A stretch of DNA of 64,000 bases from Plantactinospora endophytica (GTDB taxonomy: Bacteria; Actinomycetota; Actinomycetes; Mycobacteriales; Micromonosporaceae): positions 62,001 to 126,000 of the forward strand of contig NZ_BONW01000012.1 in the NCBI RefSeq assembly GCF_016862915.1, in the 5' to 3' direction. A model generated the notes under the pieces. That model did not search any database, was not told the origin of the DNA, and saw only the letters and a list, made by a program, of their open reading frames with translations. How positions within the stretch are numbered: the first letter of the stretch is position 1; each line of letters begins with the position of its first letter. Below are positions 1-8,874 of this stretch, piece after piece. Position numbers and translations under genes: made by a program.

Positions 1-95
1 TACTCTCGGGTCTGTCGCGGGGCAAGCTCGGTGTTGCGGTCGGACTCGTAGCTGACTGCTCCCAGACGGCTCCCGCGCAGCATGCGCTCGCCCAT
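1..95 (-). CDS. rbpA: RNA polymerase-binding protein RbpA, N-terminal part (cut by window edge)
   Basis: Only the first 31 codons are inside the window, read leftwards from an ATG at 95-93. The peptide starts MGERMLRGSRLGAVSYESDR and continues NTELAPRQTRE, which is the characteristic opening of actinobacterial RbpA. In this family the protein binds RNA polymerase and the principal sigma factor and stabilises open complexes. The segment seen is the basic, sigma-contacting N-terminal tail and the beginning of the RbpA core. A purine-rich ribosome-binding site (GAGGGGAAAG on the minus strand) sits about 7 nt upstream of the ATG. The identification rests on a short stretch, but the motif is distinctive. 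Confidence 0.88.
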   Translation of the reverse strand, partial: MGERMLRGSRLGAVSYESDRNTELAPRQTRE

Positions 96-331
96 GATCG
101 GCTTTCCCCTCGGTCGTGATGCTGGTTCTTATCGGTGTAACGACAGGTACCGGGTGGGCGATTCCCGCCGCCGGCAGAAACGTACAAGTGGTCAAACGCT
201 CCGAGCGTAGCCGGATCTCCTCAGTGGTGATCGAGGTCACCTGTAGTGGGGCTCTTTTGCCGGGATATGTCGTGTTGTTCCGGCTGTCCGGTCTGCCGCG
301 TCCGCCCGGGGCGGCACCGGAGTCCGGACGG

Positions 332-1486
332 TCACGGATCGGCGGCCGCGTCGGCGGGAGGCCCGCCGGCCGGGACCGGTGCGGCGGGCGGGGCGGCGAG
401 GGTCCGGGCGGTGAGCCCGGCCAGTGCGGCGGCGAGGTCGCTGACCTGGGTGGAGAGCTGGCCGGCCCGGTCCCGGGCCGCGTCGCGGTCGGCTTCCGCC
501 GTGGCCAGTCGTACGGTCAGCTCGCCGAGTCGGCTCTCCGCGGTGGTCGCGGCGTCCCGCGCGGCCCGCAGATCGGTCCGGGTCCGTTCCAGGTCGGCGG
601 TGACGGCCGCCGCCGTGCTGCGGGCCTGACTGGCCTCCGCCGCCGCCCGCTCGGCCTCGGCGGCGTGCCGTGCCGCGTCCCGGGCGGCGTTCTCGGCGTC
701 GGTGCGGGCGTCGGCCGCCGCCGCGCGGAACCGTTCCGCCTGGCCGACCGCCTCGGCGGCCGACCGGGCCGCCCGGGCCGACTCGGTCCGGGCCGCGTCA
801 CGGTCCCGGGTCAGTTCGGCGACCTCCCGGGTCAGTTCGGCCAGCCGGCGCCGGTCGGCGTCCGCCTCGGTGCGCAGCGCCTGCAGTTCCCGGCGGGCCG
901 CGTCCCGGTCCTGCTCGGCCTGGGTACGCAGCGCGGCGGCGGCGCTGGCCGCCTGCTGTGCCGCGTCCCGGGCGGTGAGCGCGGCGGCGGTCTCGGCACG
1001 GGCCTGCTCGGCGGTCCGGGCGGCCTGTGCGGACTCCTCCCGGGCGGCGGTCCGGTCGGCGACCGCCGCGCTGGCCGCCTGTTGTGCCTGGTGCAGCGTG
1101 ACCGCCGACGCCTCGGCGTCCCGGCGGGCCTCGTCCCGTTCGGTCTGTGCCGCCGCGATCTGGGTGGCGGCCTCGGCGCGGACCTCGGCGAGCTGGCGTT
1201 CCACCCCGGCCGGGGACAGTTCGGCGTGCAGCGCCTCGGCGAGCGCCTCGGTGACCTGGTCGAGCCGGTCGACGACCTCCCAGGTGCGGGCCACCTGGCC
1301 GGCCAGCCCGGGCGCGTTGCGGTGCCGCATCCGCTGGTTGCGGGAGGCCCGCTGGCAGGCGCCGTCGTTGTCCCGGCAGTACCGGAACGGTCGGCCCGCC
1401 GCCGCCCGCTGCGGCACCGGCCGTCCACAGTGGGCACAGGGCCGGGTCTCCCCGGGCAGCTCCGGAGTGGGGGTGCGCTCGTCCAT
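332..1486 (-). CDS. Ala/Arg/Glu-rich coiled-coil protein with an N-terminal four-Cys motif
   Basis: This 384-residue protein begins with a likely zinc-binding segment (Cys17, Cys20, Cys37 and Cys44, spaced like a small treble-clef knuckle) and then forms an almost unbroken Ala/Arg/Glu/Gln coiled coil from about residue 70 to 355. It ends in a Pro/Ala-rich tail. Such proteins are often labelled chromosome-segregation ATPase-like or KfrA-like from composition alone, but no ATPase motifs are present, so the function is unknown. A rod-like DNA- or protein-binding scaffold is an inference. On the minus strand a TAGACT box lies about 10 nt before the ATG with no Shine-Dalgarno, so leaderless translation is likely. 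Confidence 0.75.
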   Translation of the reverse strand: MDERTPTPELPGETRPCAHCGRPVPQRAAAGRPFRYCRDNDGACQRASRNQRMRHRNAPGLAGQVARTWEVVDRLDQVTEALAEALHAELSPAGVERQLAEVRAEAATQIAAAQTERDEARRDAEASAVTLHQAQQAASAAVADRTAAREESAQAARTAEQARAETAAALTARDAAQQAASAAAALRTQAEQDRDAARRELQALRTEADADRRRLAELTREVAELTRDRDAARTESARAARSAAEAVGQAERFRAAAADARTDAENAARDAARHAAEAERAAAEASQARSTAAAVTADLERTRTDLRAARDAATTAESRLGELTVRLATAEADRDAARDRAGQLSTQVSDLAAALAGLTARTLAAPPAAPVPAGGPPADAAADP

Positions 1487-1677
1487 CGCCGGGGAAGTCT
1501 AGTGTGCGCCGGCAGCGGCGCCCGCTGGCAGCGCCTGCGCCGAAACGTGATCCTGCGTCGGCGCGGGTAAATGCGATGCCCGACGCCGGCCGGACCGGTG
1601 ATACTGGCGCCTCGGCCCGGTCGCGGCCCACACCGCGTACGACGACGGACGGGGGCCGGGAACCCGGTGGAGGACCG

Positions 1678-2388
1678 ATGACCCCGCAGCACCCCGACTG
1701 GTGGCTCGACGAGCTGGCGCACGCCGGCCCCGAGCACCTCGATCCGACCTACGTCGACGGCTACGACCGCAAGGCCGGGCACGACCCGCAGGCCGACCTC
1801 GACCTGCTGCGCCGGCACGGGCTGGACGCCGACGCCACCCTGGTCGACCTCGGCGCCGGTACCGGCCGGCTCACCCTGGCCGCCGCGCCGCACTGCCGGC
1901 GGGTCGTCGCGGTGGACGTCTCGGCGGCGATGCTGGCCCGGCTGCGGACCGGCGCCGAACTGGCCGGGCTGACGAACGTCGAGCTGGTCCGGGCCGGCTT
2001 CCTCAGTTACACCCACCAGGGCCCGCCGGCCGACGTCGTCTACAGCCGGCACGCGCTGCACCAGTTGCCGGACTTCTGGAAGGCGGTCGCACTGACCCGG
2101 GTCGCCGCCATCCTCCGGCCCGGCGGGGTCCTGCTGCTGCGCGACCTGGTCTACACCTTCGAGCCGGCGCAGGTGGGGGAGCAGTTCGAAACCTGGTTGG
2201 CCGGGGCGGCCGAGTCCACCGCCGACGGCTGGACCCGCGCCGAACTCGCCACCCATATCCGCGACGAGCACAGCACCTTCAGTTGGCTACTCGAACCGAT
2301 GCTGGTCAAGGCGGGCTTCCGGATCGTCGAGGCCACCCCGAGCCGCGCCCCGGCCACGTACGCCAGCTACGTCTGCGTCCGTACCTGA
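1678..2388 (+). CDS. Class I SAM-dependent methyltransferase
   Basis: This 236-residue protein has the Rossmann-like SAM-binding core. The glycine-rich motif I (VDLGAGTGR) is at residues 56-64, an acidic strand (VVAVDVS) follows, and motif IV-like and hydrophobic strands follow that (DVVYSRHALHQL). The substrate cannot be told from sequence; the family includes UbiE/CoQ5-like and small-molecule methyltransferases. The frame stays open upstream to 1504, but the ATG at 1678 is preceded by a GGTGGAGG ribosome-binding site, and the residues before it have no methyltransferase character. The gene stands alone between a divergent coiled-coil gene and a DUF899 gene on the same strand. Confidence 0.88.
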   Translation: MTPQHPDWWLDELAHAGPEHLDPTYVDGYDRKAGHDPQADLDLLRRHGLDADATLVDLGAGTGRLTLAAAPHCRRVVAVDVSAAMLARLRTGAELAGLTNVELVRAGFLSYTHQGPPADVVYSRHALHQLPDFWKAVALTRVAAILRPGGVLLLRDLVYTFEPAQVGEQFETWLAGAAESTADGWTRAELATHIRDEHSTFSWLLEPMLVKAGFRIVEATPSRAPATYASYVCVRT

Positions 2389-2567
2389 CGGCCGGTCGAC
2401 AGCCGGACGCCCGTCGTCGCCTCGGCCCGGAATCGACACGATCACGGAACACAGGTGTCGGGGAGCTGGACCGCCACCAGCACAACCCCAGGATCAGCGC
2501 GAAAGCTGGGATGCTGGACGGCGGATCAGGTCACTGTGTGTCAGGATGGACGAAGGAGAACTCGATC

Positions 2568-3245
2568 ATGGCTTTGCCACCCGTTGTCGATGACGCTGCC
2601 TGGCGTAAGGAGCTGGACGAGCTGCGCGCCCGTGAGAAGGCCGCCACCCGGGAACTCGACGCGATCGCCGCGCAGCGACGACGGCTGCCGATGGTGCGGA
2701 TGCCCGAATACACCCTGGTCGGAGCCGACGGACCGGTCCGACTCGTCGACATCTTCGACGGCAGATCGCAGTTGATCGTCTACAACCACATGTGGAACCC
2801 GGACGCCGAGTGGCAGTGCGGCGGCTGCACCAGCCTCACCTCGTCGTGGACCCGGCTGGGCTTCCTCGACAACTACGACGCCCGATTGGTGATCGTCACC
2901 CAGGGCCCGATCGAGGCCGCCCTCGCCTACGCCGAACGCGTCGGCAACACGATGACGTGGTACTCCACCGCCGACAGCCCGTTCGGGGCCGACGTCGACG
3001 CACCACCTGGCGGCGGGTTCGCGATGAACGTCTTCCTGCGCGACGGCGAGACCGTCTACCGCACCTGGCACACGACCGGCCGCGGCGTCGAACAGCTCAC
3101 GTACACGTTCGCGCTGGTCGACGTGCTGCCCTACGGCCGGCAGGAGGACTGGCAGGACTCCCCGGAAGGCTGGCCGCAGAAGCCTGCCTACAGTGGCTGG
3201 CTCGACTCGCCCGACGTCGCCCGGCTGTACGGTCCCGCGACCTGA
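2568..3245 (+). CDS. DUF899 family thioredoxin-like protein
   Basis: This 225-residue protein matches the DUF899 family, which has a thioredoxin/AhpC-like fold. An N-terminal helical segment (KELDELRAREKAATRELDA) is followed by the strand and the hallmark WNPDAEWQCGGCTSL, where Cys84 and Cys87 sit at the position of the thioredoxin CXXC pair. The conserved phrases VYNHMW and GGGFAMNVFLRDG are also present. A redox or peroxidase-like role is inferred from the fold; no substrate is known. The ATG at 2568 follows a GAAGGAG ribosome-binding site at 2551-2557. The 5-prime flank has no other gene for about 180 bases. Confidence 0.9.
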   Translation: MALPPVVDDAAWRKELDELRAREKAATRELDAIAAQRRRLPMVRMPEYTLVGADGPVRLVDIFDGRSQLIVYNHMWNPDAEWQCGGCTSLTSSWTRLGFLDNYDARLVIVTQGPIEAALAYAERVGNTMTWYSTADSPFGADVDAPPGGGFAMNVFLRDGETVYRTWHTTGRGVEQLTYTFALVDVLPYGRQEDWQDSPEGWPQKPAYSGWLDSPDVARLYGPAT

Positions 3246-3319
3246 CCTGACCGCCTGGACCGGCGAGCTGGCTGGCGGCGGCGCCCAGTGGTGTCCGGCC
3301 GGCTCGGCGGCGGCGACGG

Positions 3320-4324
3320 TCAGCGGCGTTCGGGTTTCGCCGAACGGGCCATCAGCTCCTTCACGGCAACCTGCGGGGACTTTCCGCCCCGCACGATGTC
3401 GACGACCATCTCGGCGATCGGCATCTCGACGTCGTGCCGACGGGCCAGGTCGAGTACCGACTCGCAGGAGGTGACCCCCTCCGCCGTCTGCCGGGTCGCC
3501 GCGACCGTCTCGTCCACCGTCATGCCGCGACCCAGGTTGGCGCCGAAGGTCTGGTTACGGGACAGCGGCGAGGAGCAGGTGGCGACCAGGTCGCCCATCC
3601 CGGCCAGGCCGGCGAAGGAGAGCGGGTCGGCGCCCATCGCCAGGCCGAGCCGGGTCGTCTCGGCCAACCCACGGGTGATCAGGGACGCCTTGGTGTTGTC
3701 GCCGAGGCCGAGCCCGCCGGCGATCCCGACCGCCAGGCCGATCACGTTCTTCACCGCCCCGCCGATCTCGCAGCCGACCACGTCGGTGTTGGTGTAGGGG
3801 CGGTAGTAGCCGGTGTGGCAGGCGCCCTGGAGTCGCCGGGCCACCTCCTCGTCCCGGCAGGCGACCACGCTGGCGGCGGGCTGGCGCCGTACGATCTCGG
3901 GGGCGAGGTTGGGGCCGGAGACGACCGCGATCCGGCGCGGGCCGGCGCCGGTGACCTCCGCGATCACCTGGCTCATCAGCTTGGCGGTGCCGAGTTCGAC
4001 ACCCTTCATCAGGCTGACCAGCACACTGTCCGGGGCGATCGCCGGTGCCCAGCGGGTCAGGTTGGCCCGCAGGGTCTGCGACGGGACGGCGAGCACCACG
4101 AATTCGGCGTCCCCGGCGGCTTCGGTCGGGTCCGTGGTGGCGGTGATGCCGGTCGGCAGCGGGATGTCCGGGAAGTAGTCCGGGTTGCGGCCGGTGCGGT
4201 TGACCGCGTCGACGAGGTCGGGGCGCCGCCCCCAGAGGGTGACCCGGCAGCCGGCGTCGGCGAGGATCATCGCGAACGCGGTCCCCCAGGAACCCCCGCC
4301 GAAGACTGCGATACGGGTGGTCAC
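3320..4324 (-). CDS. gpsA: NAD(P)+-dependent glycerol-3-phosphate dehydrogenase
   Basis: GpsA reduces dihydroxyacetone phosphate to sn-glycerol 3-phosphate, the entry step of phospholipid synthesis, in the cytoplasm. The 334-residue product has the N-terminal Rossmann motif GGGSWG at residues 9-14, and the family signatures LMKGVE, SGPNLAPE, GAVKNVIG (catalytic Lys) and SSPLSRNQTFG. The length is normal for the family. The start is taken as the GTG at 4324 because AACGGAGG lies about 7 nt upstream and the next residues (TTRIAVFGGGSWG) are the family N-terminus; the longer frame upstream to 4432 adds low-complexity residues only. It lies alone, tail-to-tail with the DUF899 gene. Confidence 0.96.
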   Translation of the reverse strand: MTTRIAVFGGGSWGTAFAMILADAGCRVTLWGRRPDLVDAVNRTGRNPDYFPDIPLPTGITATTDPTEAAGDAEFVVLAVPSQTLRANLTRWAPAIAPDSVLVSLMKGVELGTAKLMSQVIAEVTGAGPRRIAVVSGPNLAPEIVRRQPAASVVACRDEEVARRLQGACHTGYYRPYTNTDVVGCEIGGAVKNVIGLAVGIAGGLGLGDNTKASLITRGLAETTRLGLAMGADPLSFAGLAGMGDLVATCSSPLSRNQTFGANLGRGMTVDETVAATRQTAEGVTSCESVLDLARRHDVEMPIAEMVVDIVRGGKSPQVAVKELMARSAKPERR

Positions 4325-4465
4325 GCCAGCGGCCTCCGTTGCTCCGGCGCCGCCCGTACGCGGCGCGCGTCCCGGTCGTAGCGTACGGGGTTGGCGGCGT
4401 CGGCCCGTACGGCCGAGCGGGTTCTCGGGCACTGCCGCCCGTCGACCGGTCGCGGGGGCCGTCGG

Positions 4466-5101
4466 TTATCCGCCGGACGTGGCAGGGGCGCCGGCCGGGT
4501 CCGGTGTGGAGCCGAACAGCAGCCCGAGGTATGCGTCGAGGGCCGCCACCGCCTCCTCGCCGGAGTAGTGCCGTCCGAGGACGTGGATGCCGAGACCGTC
4601 GACCAGTGCCAGCAGAGCGGTGGCGGCGTGCAGCGGGTCGGTCCGTGGCGCATTGTCGCTGGTCGCCTGCACCGCACGGATCTGGTCGGCGAGGAACGCC
4701 CGCATCTGGCCGGAGCTGTCCCGCAGCCCGTCGCCGATCGCGGGCTTGACGGCGGCGTAGGCGAGGAAGGCGAGCGAGACGTGGCCTTCGAGCCGTCGGG
4801 TCTCGTCCAGCGGCAGGATCTGGATCATCAGCGTACGGATCAGTTCCGCCGGACCGAGGGGCTGGCCGGCGCCCGCCTCGGCGGTGATCCGCTCCTGTGC
4901 GTTGCTCATCACCATGTCCAGGGCGAAGGTCATCATCTCGTCCTTGGTGCGGAAGTAGTGCTGCACCATGCCGGTCGACACCCCGGCCTCGGCCGCCACG
5001 TGCCGGAGGCTGACGGCCTCCAGGCCCTGGCTGGCGGCGAGCCGCATCAGGGCGTCGGCGAGCTGTTTGCGGCGGGCGAGATGGTCCGCTTTCCTGGGCA
5101 C
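4466..5101 (-). CDS. TetR family transcriptional regulator
   Basis: This 211-residue protein has a typical TetR N-terminal helix-turn-helix at about residues 25-52 (SLRHVAAEAGVSTGMVQHYF, then RTKDEMM) and an all-helical ligand-binding C-terminal domain. It is transcribed divergently from the phosphotransferase-like gene at 5190. The 88-bp gap between them holds two copies of a 19-bp repeat, one next to each start, so it probably represses both itself and its neighbour and is released by a ligand of unknown identity. The start is GTG at 5101. On the minus strand TAAAGT lies only a few bases before it with no clear ribosome-binding site, so the mRNA is probably leaderless or nearly so. Confidence 0.93.
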   Translation of the reverse strand: MPRKADHLARRKQLADALMRLAASQGLEAVSLRHVAAEAGVSTGMVQHYFRTKDEMMTFALDMVMSNAQERITAEAGAGQPLGPAELIRTLMIQILPLDETRRLEGHVSLAFLAYAAVKPAIGDGLRDSSGQMRAFLADQIRAVQATSDNAPRTDPLHAATALLALVDGLGIHVLGRHYSGEEAVAALDAYLGLLFGSTPDPAGAPATSGG

Positions 5102-5110
5102 CCACCCACT

Positions 5111-5168
5111 TTACATTGCGGTCGTATTGACATGGGGTCGTCGCCACGATTACATTGCAGTCGTATTG
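5111..5168. promoter_or_regulatory. Duplicated 19-bp operator between tetR and the phosphotransferase-like gene
   Basis: The sequence TTACATTGCRGTCGTATTG occurs at 5111-5129 (R=g) and again at 5150-5168 (R=a), in the same orientation, 39 bp apart. One copy lies about 10 nt from the tetR start and the other 21 nt from the phosphotransferase-like start. The second copy also contains TTGCA/TGCAA dyad symmetry. This fits a TetR-type autoregulated divergent operator, one site per promoter. The binding protein is inferred from position. Confidence 0.7.
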
Positions 5169-5189
5169 CAAAGGGAAGGGGACCCTGAA

Positions 5190-7604
5190 GTGAACGTGAT
5201 CGCGCTGGCCGAGACGTCCGCCGAGCTGGTGGAACTCGTCGGCGGCAAGGCCGCCGGGCTCGGCGAGCTGATCAGGATCGGCGAGCGGGTGCCGGCCGGC
5301 TTCTGCCTGACCACCACCGCCCACGAGCACGGAGTGCTGCCACAGGACGAGGTGGACGCGGCGTACCGGGAACTGGGCGGCGGGCCGGTCGCGGTCCGGT
5401 CCAGCGCCACGGCCGAAGACCTGCCGTACGCGAGCTTCGCCGGCCAGCAGGACACCTTCCTGGGCGTCACCGGTGCCGACGAGCTGCACAGCGCCATCGC
5501 CAAGTGCTGGAGTTCGCTGCACACCGAGCGGGCCGTCGCCTACCGCGAAGCCAACGAGATCGACCAGCGGACCGTCCGGATGGCGGTGGTCGTCCAGCGG
5601 ATGGTCGACGCCACCGTCGCCGGGGTGCTGTTCACGGCCAACCCGCTCACCGGCTGCCGTACCGAGATGGTCGTCGACGCCGCACCCGGGCTCGGCACCA
5701 CCGTGGTCGACGGCACCGCCCCGGCCGACCACTACGTCCTGCACGACACCCCGTACGACGAGCGCGGCTGTCTCACCCCGGCCCAACTGGCCGAACTGCA
5801 CCGGGCCGGGGAACGGATCCAGGCGCACTTCGGCGTACCGCAGGACATCGAATGGGCGTTCGACGCCGACGGTGTGCTGTGGCTGTTGCAGTCCCGGCCG
5901 ATCACCACGCTGTTCCCGCTGCCGCCGCCGACCGACCGGCCGCTGCCGCGCATCTACCTGGAGTTCGGGCACGTGCAGGGGATGCTGCGCCCGGTCACCC
6001 CGATGGGCATGTCCACGCTCCGGGTGATGATCGCCGGCATCCTCGACACGTTCGGCGTCAAGGCCGAGATCGTCGACATCGGCGGGCGCCTCTACGGCGA
6101 CCTGACCGACCAGGTCCGGAACCCGGCCACCCGCAAGCGCCTGGTGAAGCTGATGGCGGTCGACTTCGGCCCGCGCGCCCAGGCGGTCGTCGCACACGTC
6201 CTGACCGACCCCCGGTTCGCCCCGGTGCCGGGCAGCCGGTCCGGAGCCGGTGGCGCGCTCGGCCCCGCACTGCGTACCGCGCCGCGGGCGGTGGCCGGCA
6301 TCGTCGGCGCGCTGGCCCGGCCGGAGAACGCCCGGATCCGGCTGTTCCAGGAGATCGACCAGCTCCGGCAGCGCACCGCCGTCGCGTCGGCCGGGCTGCG
6401 TACCGCGACCGAGCGGCTGAACTACGTCGAGGCGCAGGACCACACCACCCGGTACGACCGGATCATCTGGCCGATCGTCGCCGGCATCCTGACCGCCGCG
6501 CTGCCGGCCGAGCTGCTCAAGGGGGTCGCCAGCCAGGCCGAGATCCACGCCGTACTCGGCGGCATGCCGCACAACGTCACCATCGAGATGGACCTGGCGC
6601 TGTGGCGGCTCGGCGAGCGGGCCCGGCCGCACCGCGAGCTGCTGTCGACGACACCGCCGGACGCGCTCGCCGCGCGGTACCTCGCCGGCACGCTGCCCGA
6701 GATCGGCCTGGCGGAGTTCCTGGACGCCTACGGGCACCGGGCCGTTGCCGAGGTCGACCTCGGGGTGCCCCGCTGGGCCGAGGATCCGACGCCGGTCTTC
6801 GCCTCGATCGCGAACTATCTGCGGGTCACCGATCCGGAGCAGGCCCCCGATCGGCGGTTCGCCCGTGCCGCAGCCGAGGCCGAGGCGAAGCTCGCCGAAC
6901 TCGTCGGGCGGGTGCGGCGGCGTCGCCCGGTCCGGGGCCGGATCGCCGGGTTCCTGCTCCGCCGGGCCCGGGTGCTGGCCGGGCTGCGCGAGTCGGGCAA
7001 GTTCGCCGGGCTGTATCCGCTGCGGGAGAGCCGCCGGCAACTGCTGCTGGTCGGCGCGGAACTGGCCGACGGGGGGTTGCTGGACCGGGCCGACGACATC
7101 ATGTTCCTGACCGTCGCCGAGGCGCGGGCCACCGTCCGGGACGGTGCCGACCAGCGGGACCTGGTCGCCGAGCGGCGGGCGACGTACCGGCGGGAGCTGC
7201 GCCGCCGGCACGTACCCGTCTCGGTGCTCTCCGACGGCACCGACGTCGAGGCCGTGCTCGCCCCGGCCACCGCCGCACCCGGCGCGCTGCGCGGCGTCGG
7301 CGCGGCCCCGGGTACGGCGACCGGCCCGGCCCGGGTCGTGCACGATCCGGCGACCGCGCACATCGAGCCTGGCGAGATCCTCGTCGCACCGACCACCGAC
7401 CCCGGCTGGACGCCGCTGTTCCTGACCGCCGGAGCACTGGTCACCGAGACCGGCGCGGCGATGGCACACGGCCCGACGGTGGCCCGGGAGTACGGCATCC
7501 CCGCCGTCATCTGCGTACCCGGTGCCACCGGTACGATCAGAACCGGTCAGGTCGTCACCGTCGACGGCAGCGCCGGAACAGTCACCGTCCACCAGGGACA
7601 GTAG
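5190..7604 (+). CDS. PEP-synthase/PPDK-type phosphotransferase, rifampin phosphotransferase-like
   Basis: The 804-residue product has three parts. The first is an N-terminal ATP-grasp domain of the PPDK_N type (residues 1-250, with KAAGLGELIRIG and VAVRSSATAEDLPYASFAGQQ). The second is a long helical central domain of about 270-690 that begins PRIYLEFGHVQGM. The third is a C-terminal swivelling phosphohistidine domain (about 700-804) with the catalytic His760 in MAHGPTVAREYGIPAV. This order is that of rifampin phosphotransferase (Rph), which moves the beta-phosphate of ATP onto rifamycins; PEP synthase has a PEP-binding TIM barrel that is missing here. Whether rifamycin is the substrate is unproven, and no 19-bp rifamycin-associated element was seen. 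GTG start with GGGAAGGG 9 nt upstream; divergent from the tetR gene that probably controls it. Confidence 0.88.
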   Translation: MNVIALAETSAELVELVGGKAAGLGELIRIGERVPAGFCLTTTAHEHGVLPQDEVDAAYRELGGGPVAVRSSATAEDLPYASFAGQQDTFLGVTGADELHSAIAKCWSSLHTERAVAYREANEIDQRTVRMAVVVQRMVDATVAGVLFTANPLTGCRTEMVVDAAPGLGTTVVDGTAPADHYVLHDTPYDERGCLTPAQLAELHRAGERIQAHFGVPQDIEWAFDADGVLWLLQSRPITTLFPLPPPTDRPLPRIYLEFGHVQGMLRPVTPMGMSTLRVMIAGILDTFGVKAEIVDIGGRLYGDLTDQVRNPATRKRLVKLMAVDFGPRAQAVVAHVLTDPRFAPVPGSRSGAGGALGPALRTAPRAVAGIVGALARPENARIRLFQEIDQLRQRTAVASAGLRTATERLNYVEAQDHTTRYDRIIWPIVAGILTAALPAELLKGVASQAEIHAVLGGMPHNVTIEMDLALWRLGERARPHRELLSTTPPDALAARYLAGTLPEIGLAEFLDAYGHRAVAEVDLGVPRWAEDPTPVFASIANYLRVTDPEQAPDRRFARAAAEAEAKLAELVGRVRRRRPVRGRIAGFLLRRARVLAGLRESGKFAGLYPLRESRRQLLLVGAELADGGLLDRADDIMFLTVAEARATVRDGADQRDLVAERRATYRRELRRRHVPVSVLSDGTDVEAVLAPATAAPGALRGVGAAPGTATGPARVVHDPATAHIEPGEILVAPTTDPGWTPLFLTAGALVTETGAAMAHGPTVAREYGIPAVICVPGATGTIRTGQVVTVDGSAGTVTVHQGQ

Positions 7605-7849
7605 GCTGGCCCCGGCCCAGTCCCGCCACGCAGACCGACGGACCGGGTGGCCCCGGACCGGTCCCATGGGCCCCGCCAGGCACAGCAAAGCGGTCCGGTC
7701 CTGGTTGGCCACGGTGCTCCGGTAACACCGGTAGACCGGCGCGAAGCAGAGGTGGACGACGACCGCCTGCCCGACCCGGAGCGGACGGCCGTCCTGTCGG
7801 CCACCGCCGGGGCGCGGCGAGCCGGTGAGCACGGTGGGAGGAGCCGATC

Positions 7850-8821
7850 CTGGAGGACCAGCCGACGACCGTCCGGCGGCCCCCGGACGCGCGCGGCCGT
7901 TCGGCCTGGCGACGCGGCCGGGCGACCGCCGCAGCCGCCGTGCTGGTTAGCCTGCTGCTGACCTGCCATCCGCTGCTACCCAACGGGATCGGCCGGCTGG
8001 GCAGCCTGGTGCAGACCTTCCTGCCCTGGCTGGGCCTGGCCGTCCCGGTACTACTGGCGCTCGCGGTGCTGCGCCGCTCTGCCGTAGCGCTGGTCGCCCT
8101 GTCGCTGCCGGCCGCCGCCTGGCTCGGCCTGTTCGGCGGTGCACTGCTGCCGGCGACGGAATCGGGCGGCATCACCGTGGTCCAGCACAACGCCAGCGAC
8201 GAGAACGCCGACCCGGCCGGCACGGCCAGGGCGCTGACCGAGGCCCGGCCCGACCTCATCGGACTCCAGGAACTGACCCCGCCGGCGCTGTCGGCGTACG
8301 CGGCGGCGCTGGCGCCGGACTATCCGTACCACTCGGTGCGGGGCACGGTCGGGCTGTGGTCGAGGTATCCGCTGGTGGACGACCGGCTGCTGGACATCCG
8401 GCCGGCCGGGTTCGGCACGGACTGGAACCGTGCACTGCGCGCCACGGCACGAATGCCCGACGGCGACGTCGCCGTGTACGTCGCGCACCTGCCGTCGGTA
8501 CGGCTCGGCCTTCCCGACGGGTTCGGCAGCGCGCGGCGGGACGAGAGTGCCCGGCTGCTGGCCTCGGCGGTCGCCGCCGAGCGGCTCGACCGGGTCATCC
8601 TGCTGGGCGACCTCAACGGCACCGTGCACGACCGAGGGCTGGCGCCGCTGCGGGCACACCTGCCGTCGACCGGATCCGCCTTCCCGTTCAGTTGGCCGAC
8701 GGCGCTGCCGGTCGCCCGGATCGATCAGGTGATGGCCGGGTCGGCGACGGTCACGGACCTCTGGTCGCTGCCGCCGACCGGCAGCGACCACCTGCCGATC
8801 GCGGCCCGGATCAGGCTCTGA
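7850..8821 (+). CDS. Membrane-anchored endonuclease/exonuclease/phosphatase (EEP) family protein
   Basis: After a short basic N-terminus come about three membrane helices (residues 30-105) and then an EEP hydrolase domain with VVQHNASDEN (N of motif I), LIGLQEL (catalytic Glu), VAHLPS, LLGDLNG and GSDHLPIA (His). These Mg-dependent phosphodiesterases act on DNA, RNA, lipids or phosphate esters; the active site should face outward. The start is uncertain. The first conventional start in frame is GTG at 7940, inside the first helix and without a ribosome-binding site. The frame is open from 7829, and GGGAGGAG at 7836-7843 sits 6 nt before a CTG at 7850, which restores the cytoplasmic basic tail. 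I prefer the rare CTG start, with 7940 as fallback. Confidence 0.83.
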   Translation: MEDQPTTVRRPPDARGRSAWRRGRATAAAAVLVSLLLTCHPLLPNGIGRLGSLVQTFLPWLGLAVPVLLALAVLRRSAVALVALSLPAAAWLGLFGGALLPATESGGITVVQHNASDENADPAGTARALTEARPDLIGLQELTPPALSAYAAALAPDYPYHSVRGTVGLWSRYPLVDDRLLDIRPAGFGTDWNRALRATARMPDGDVAVYVAHLPSVRLGLPDGFGSARRDESARLLASAVAAERLDRVILLGDLNGTVHDRGLAPLRAHLPSTGSAFPFSWPTALPVARIDQVMAGSATVTDLWSLPPTGSDHLPIAARIRL

Positions 8822-8874
8822 CCGGCCCGCTGCCGTCCGCCGCGCCGAGCCGCGTCGGGGTTGAGCGTTCAGAT

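Noticed and set aside
116-1570. Long plus-strand open frame opposite the coiled-coil gene.
   Set aside because: It is the antisense of a GC-biased gene, with Gly/Arg-rich translation, no domain and no ribosome-binding site.
5105-5190. Rifamycin-associated element upstream of the Rph-like gene.
   Set aside because: The known 19-bp GC-rich palindrome is not present; only the TetR-type direct repeat is seen.
3555-7832. A 1425-codon open frame on the minus strand.
   Set aside because: It runs antisense to the phosphotransferase-like gene and through gpsA and tetR in a wrong frame; composition is Pro/Gly/Arg noise from GC-rich antisense codons.
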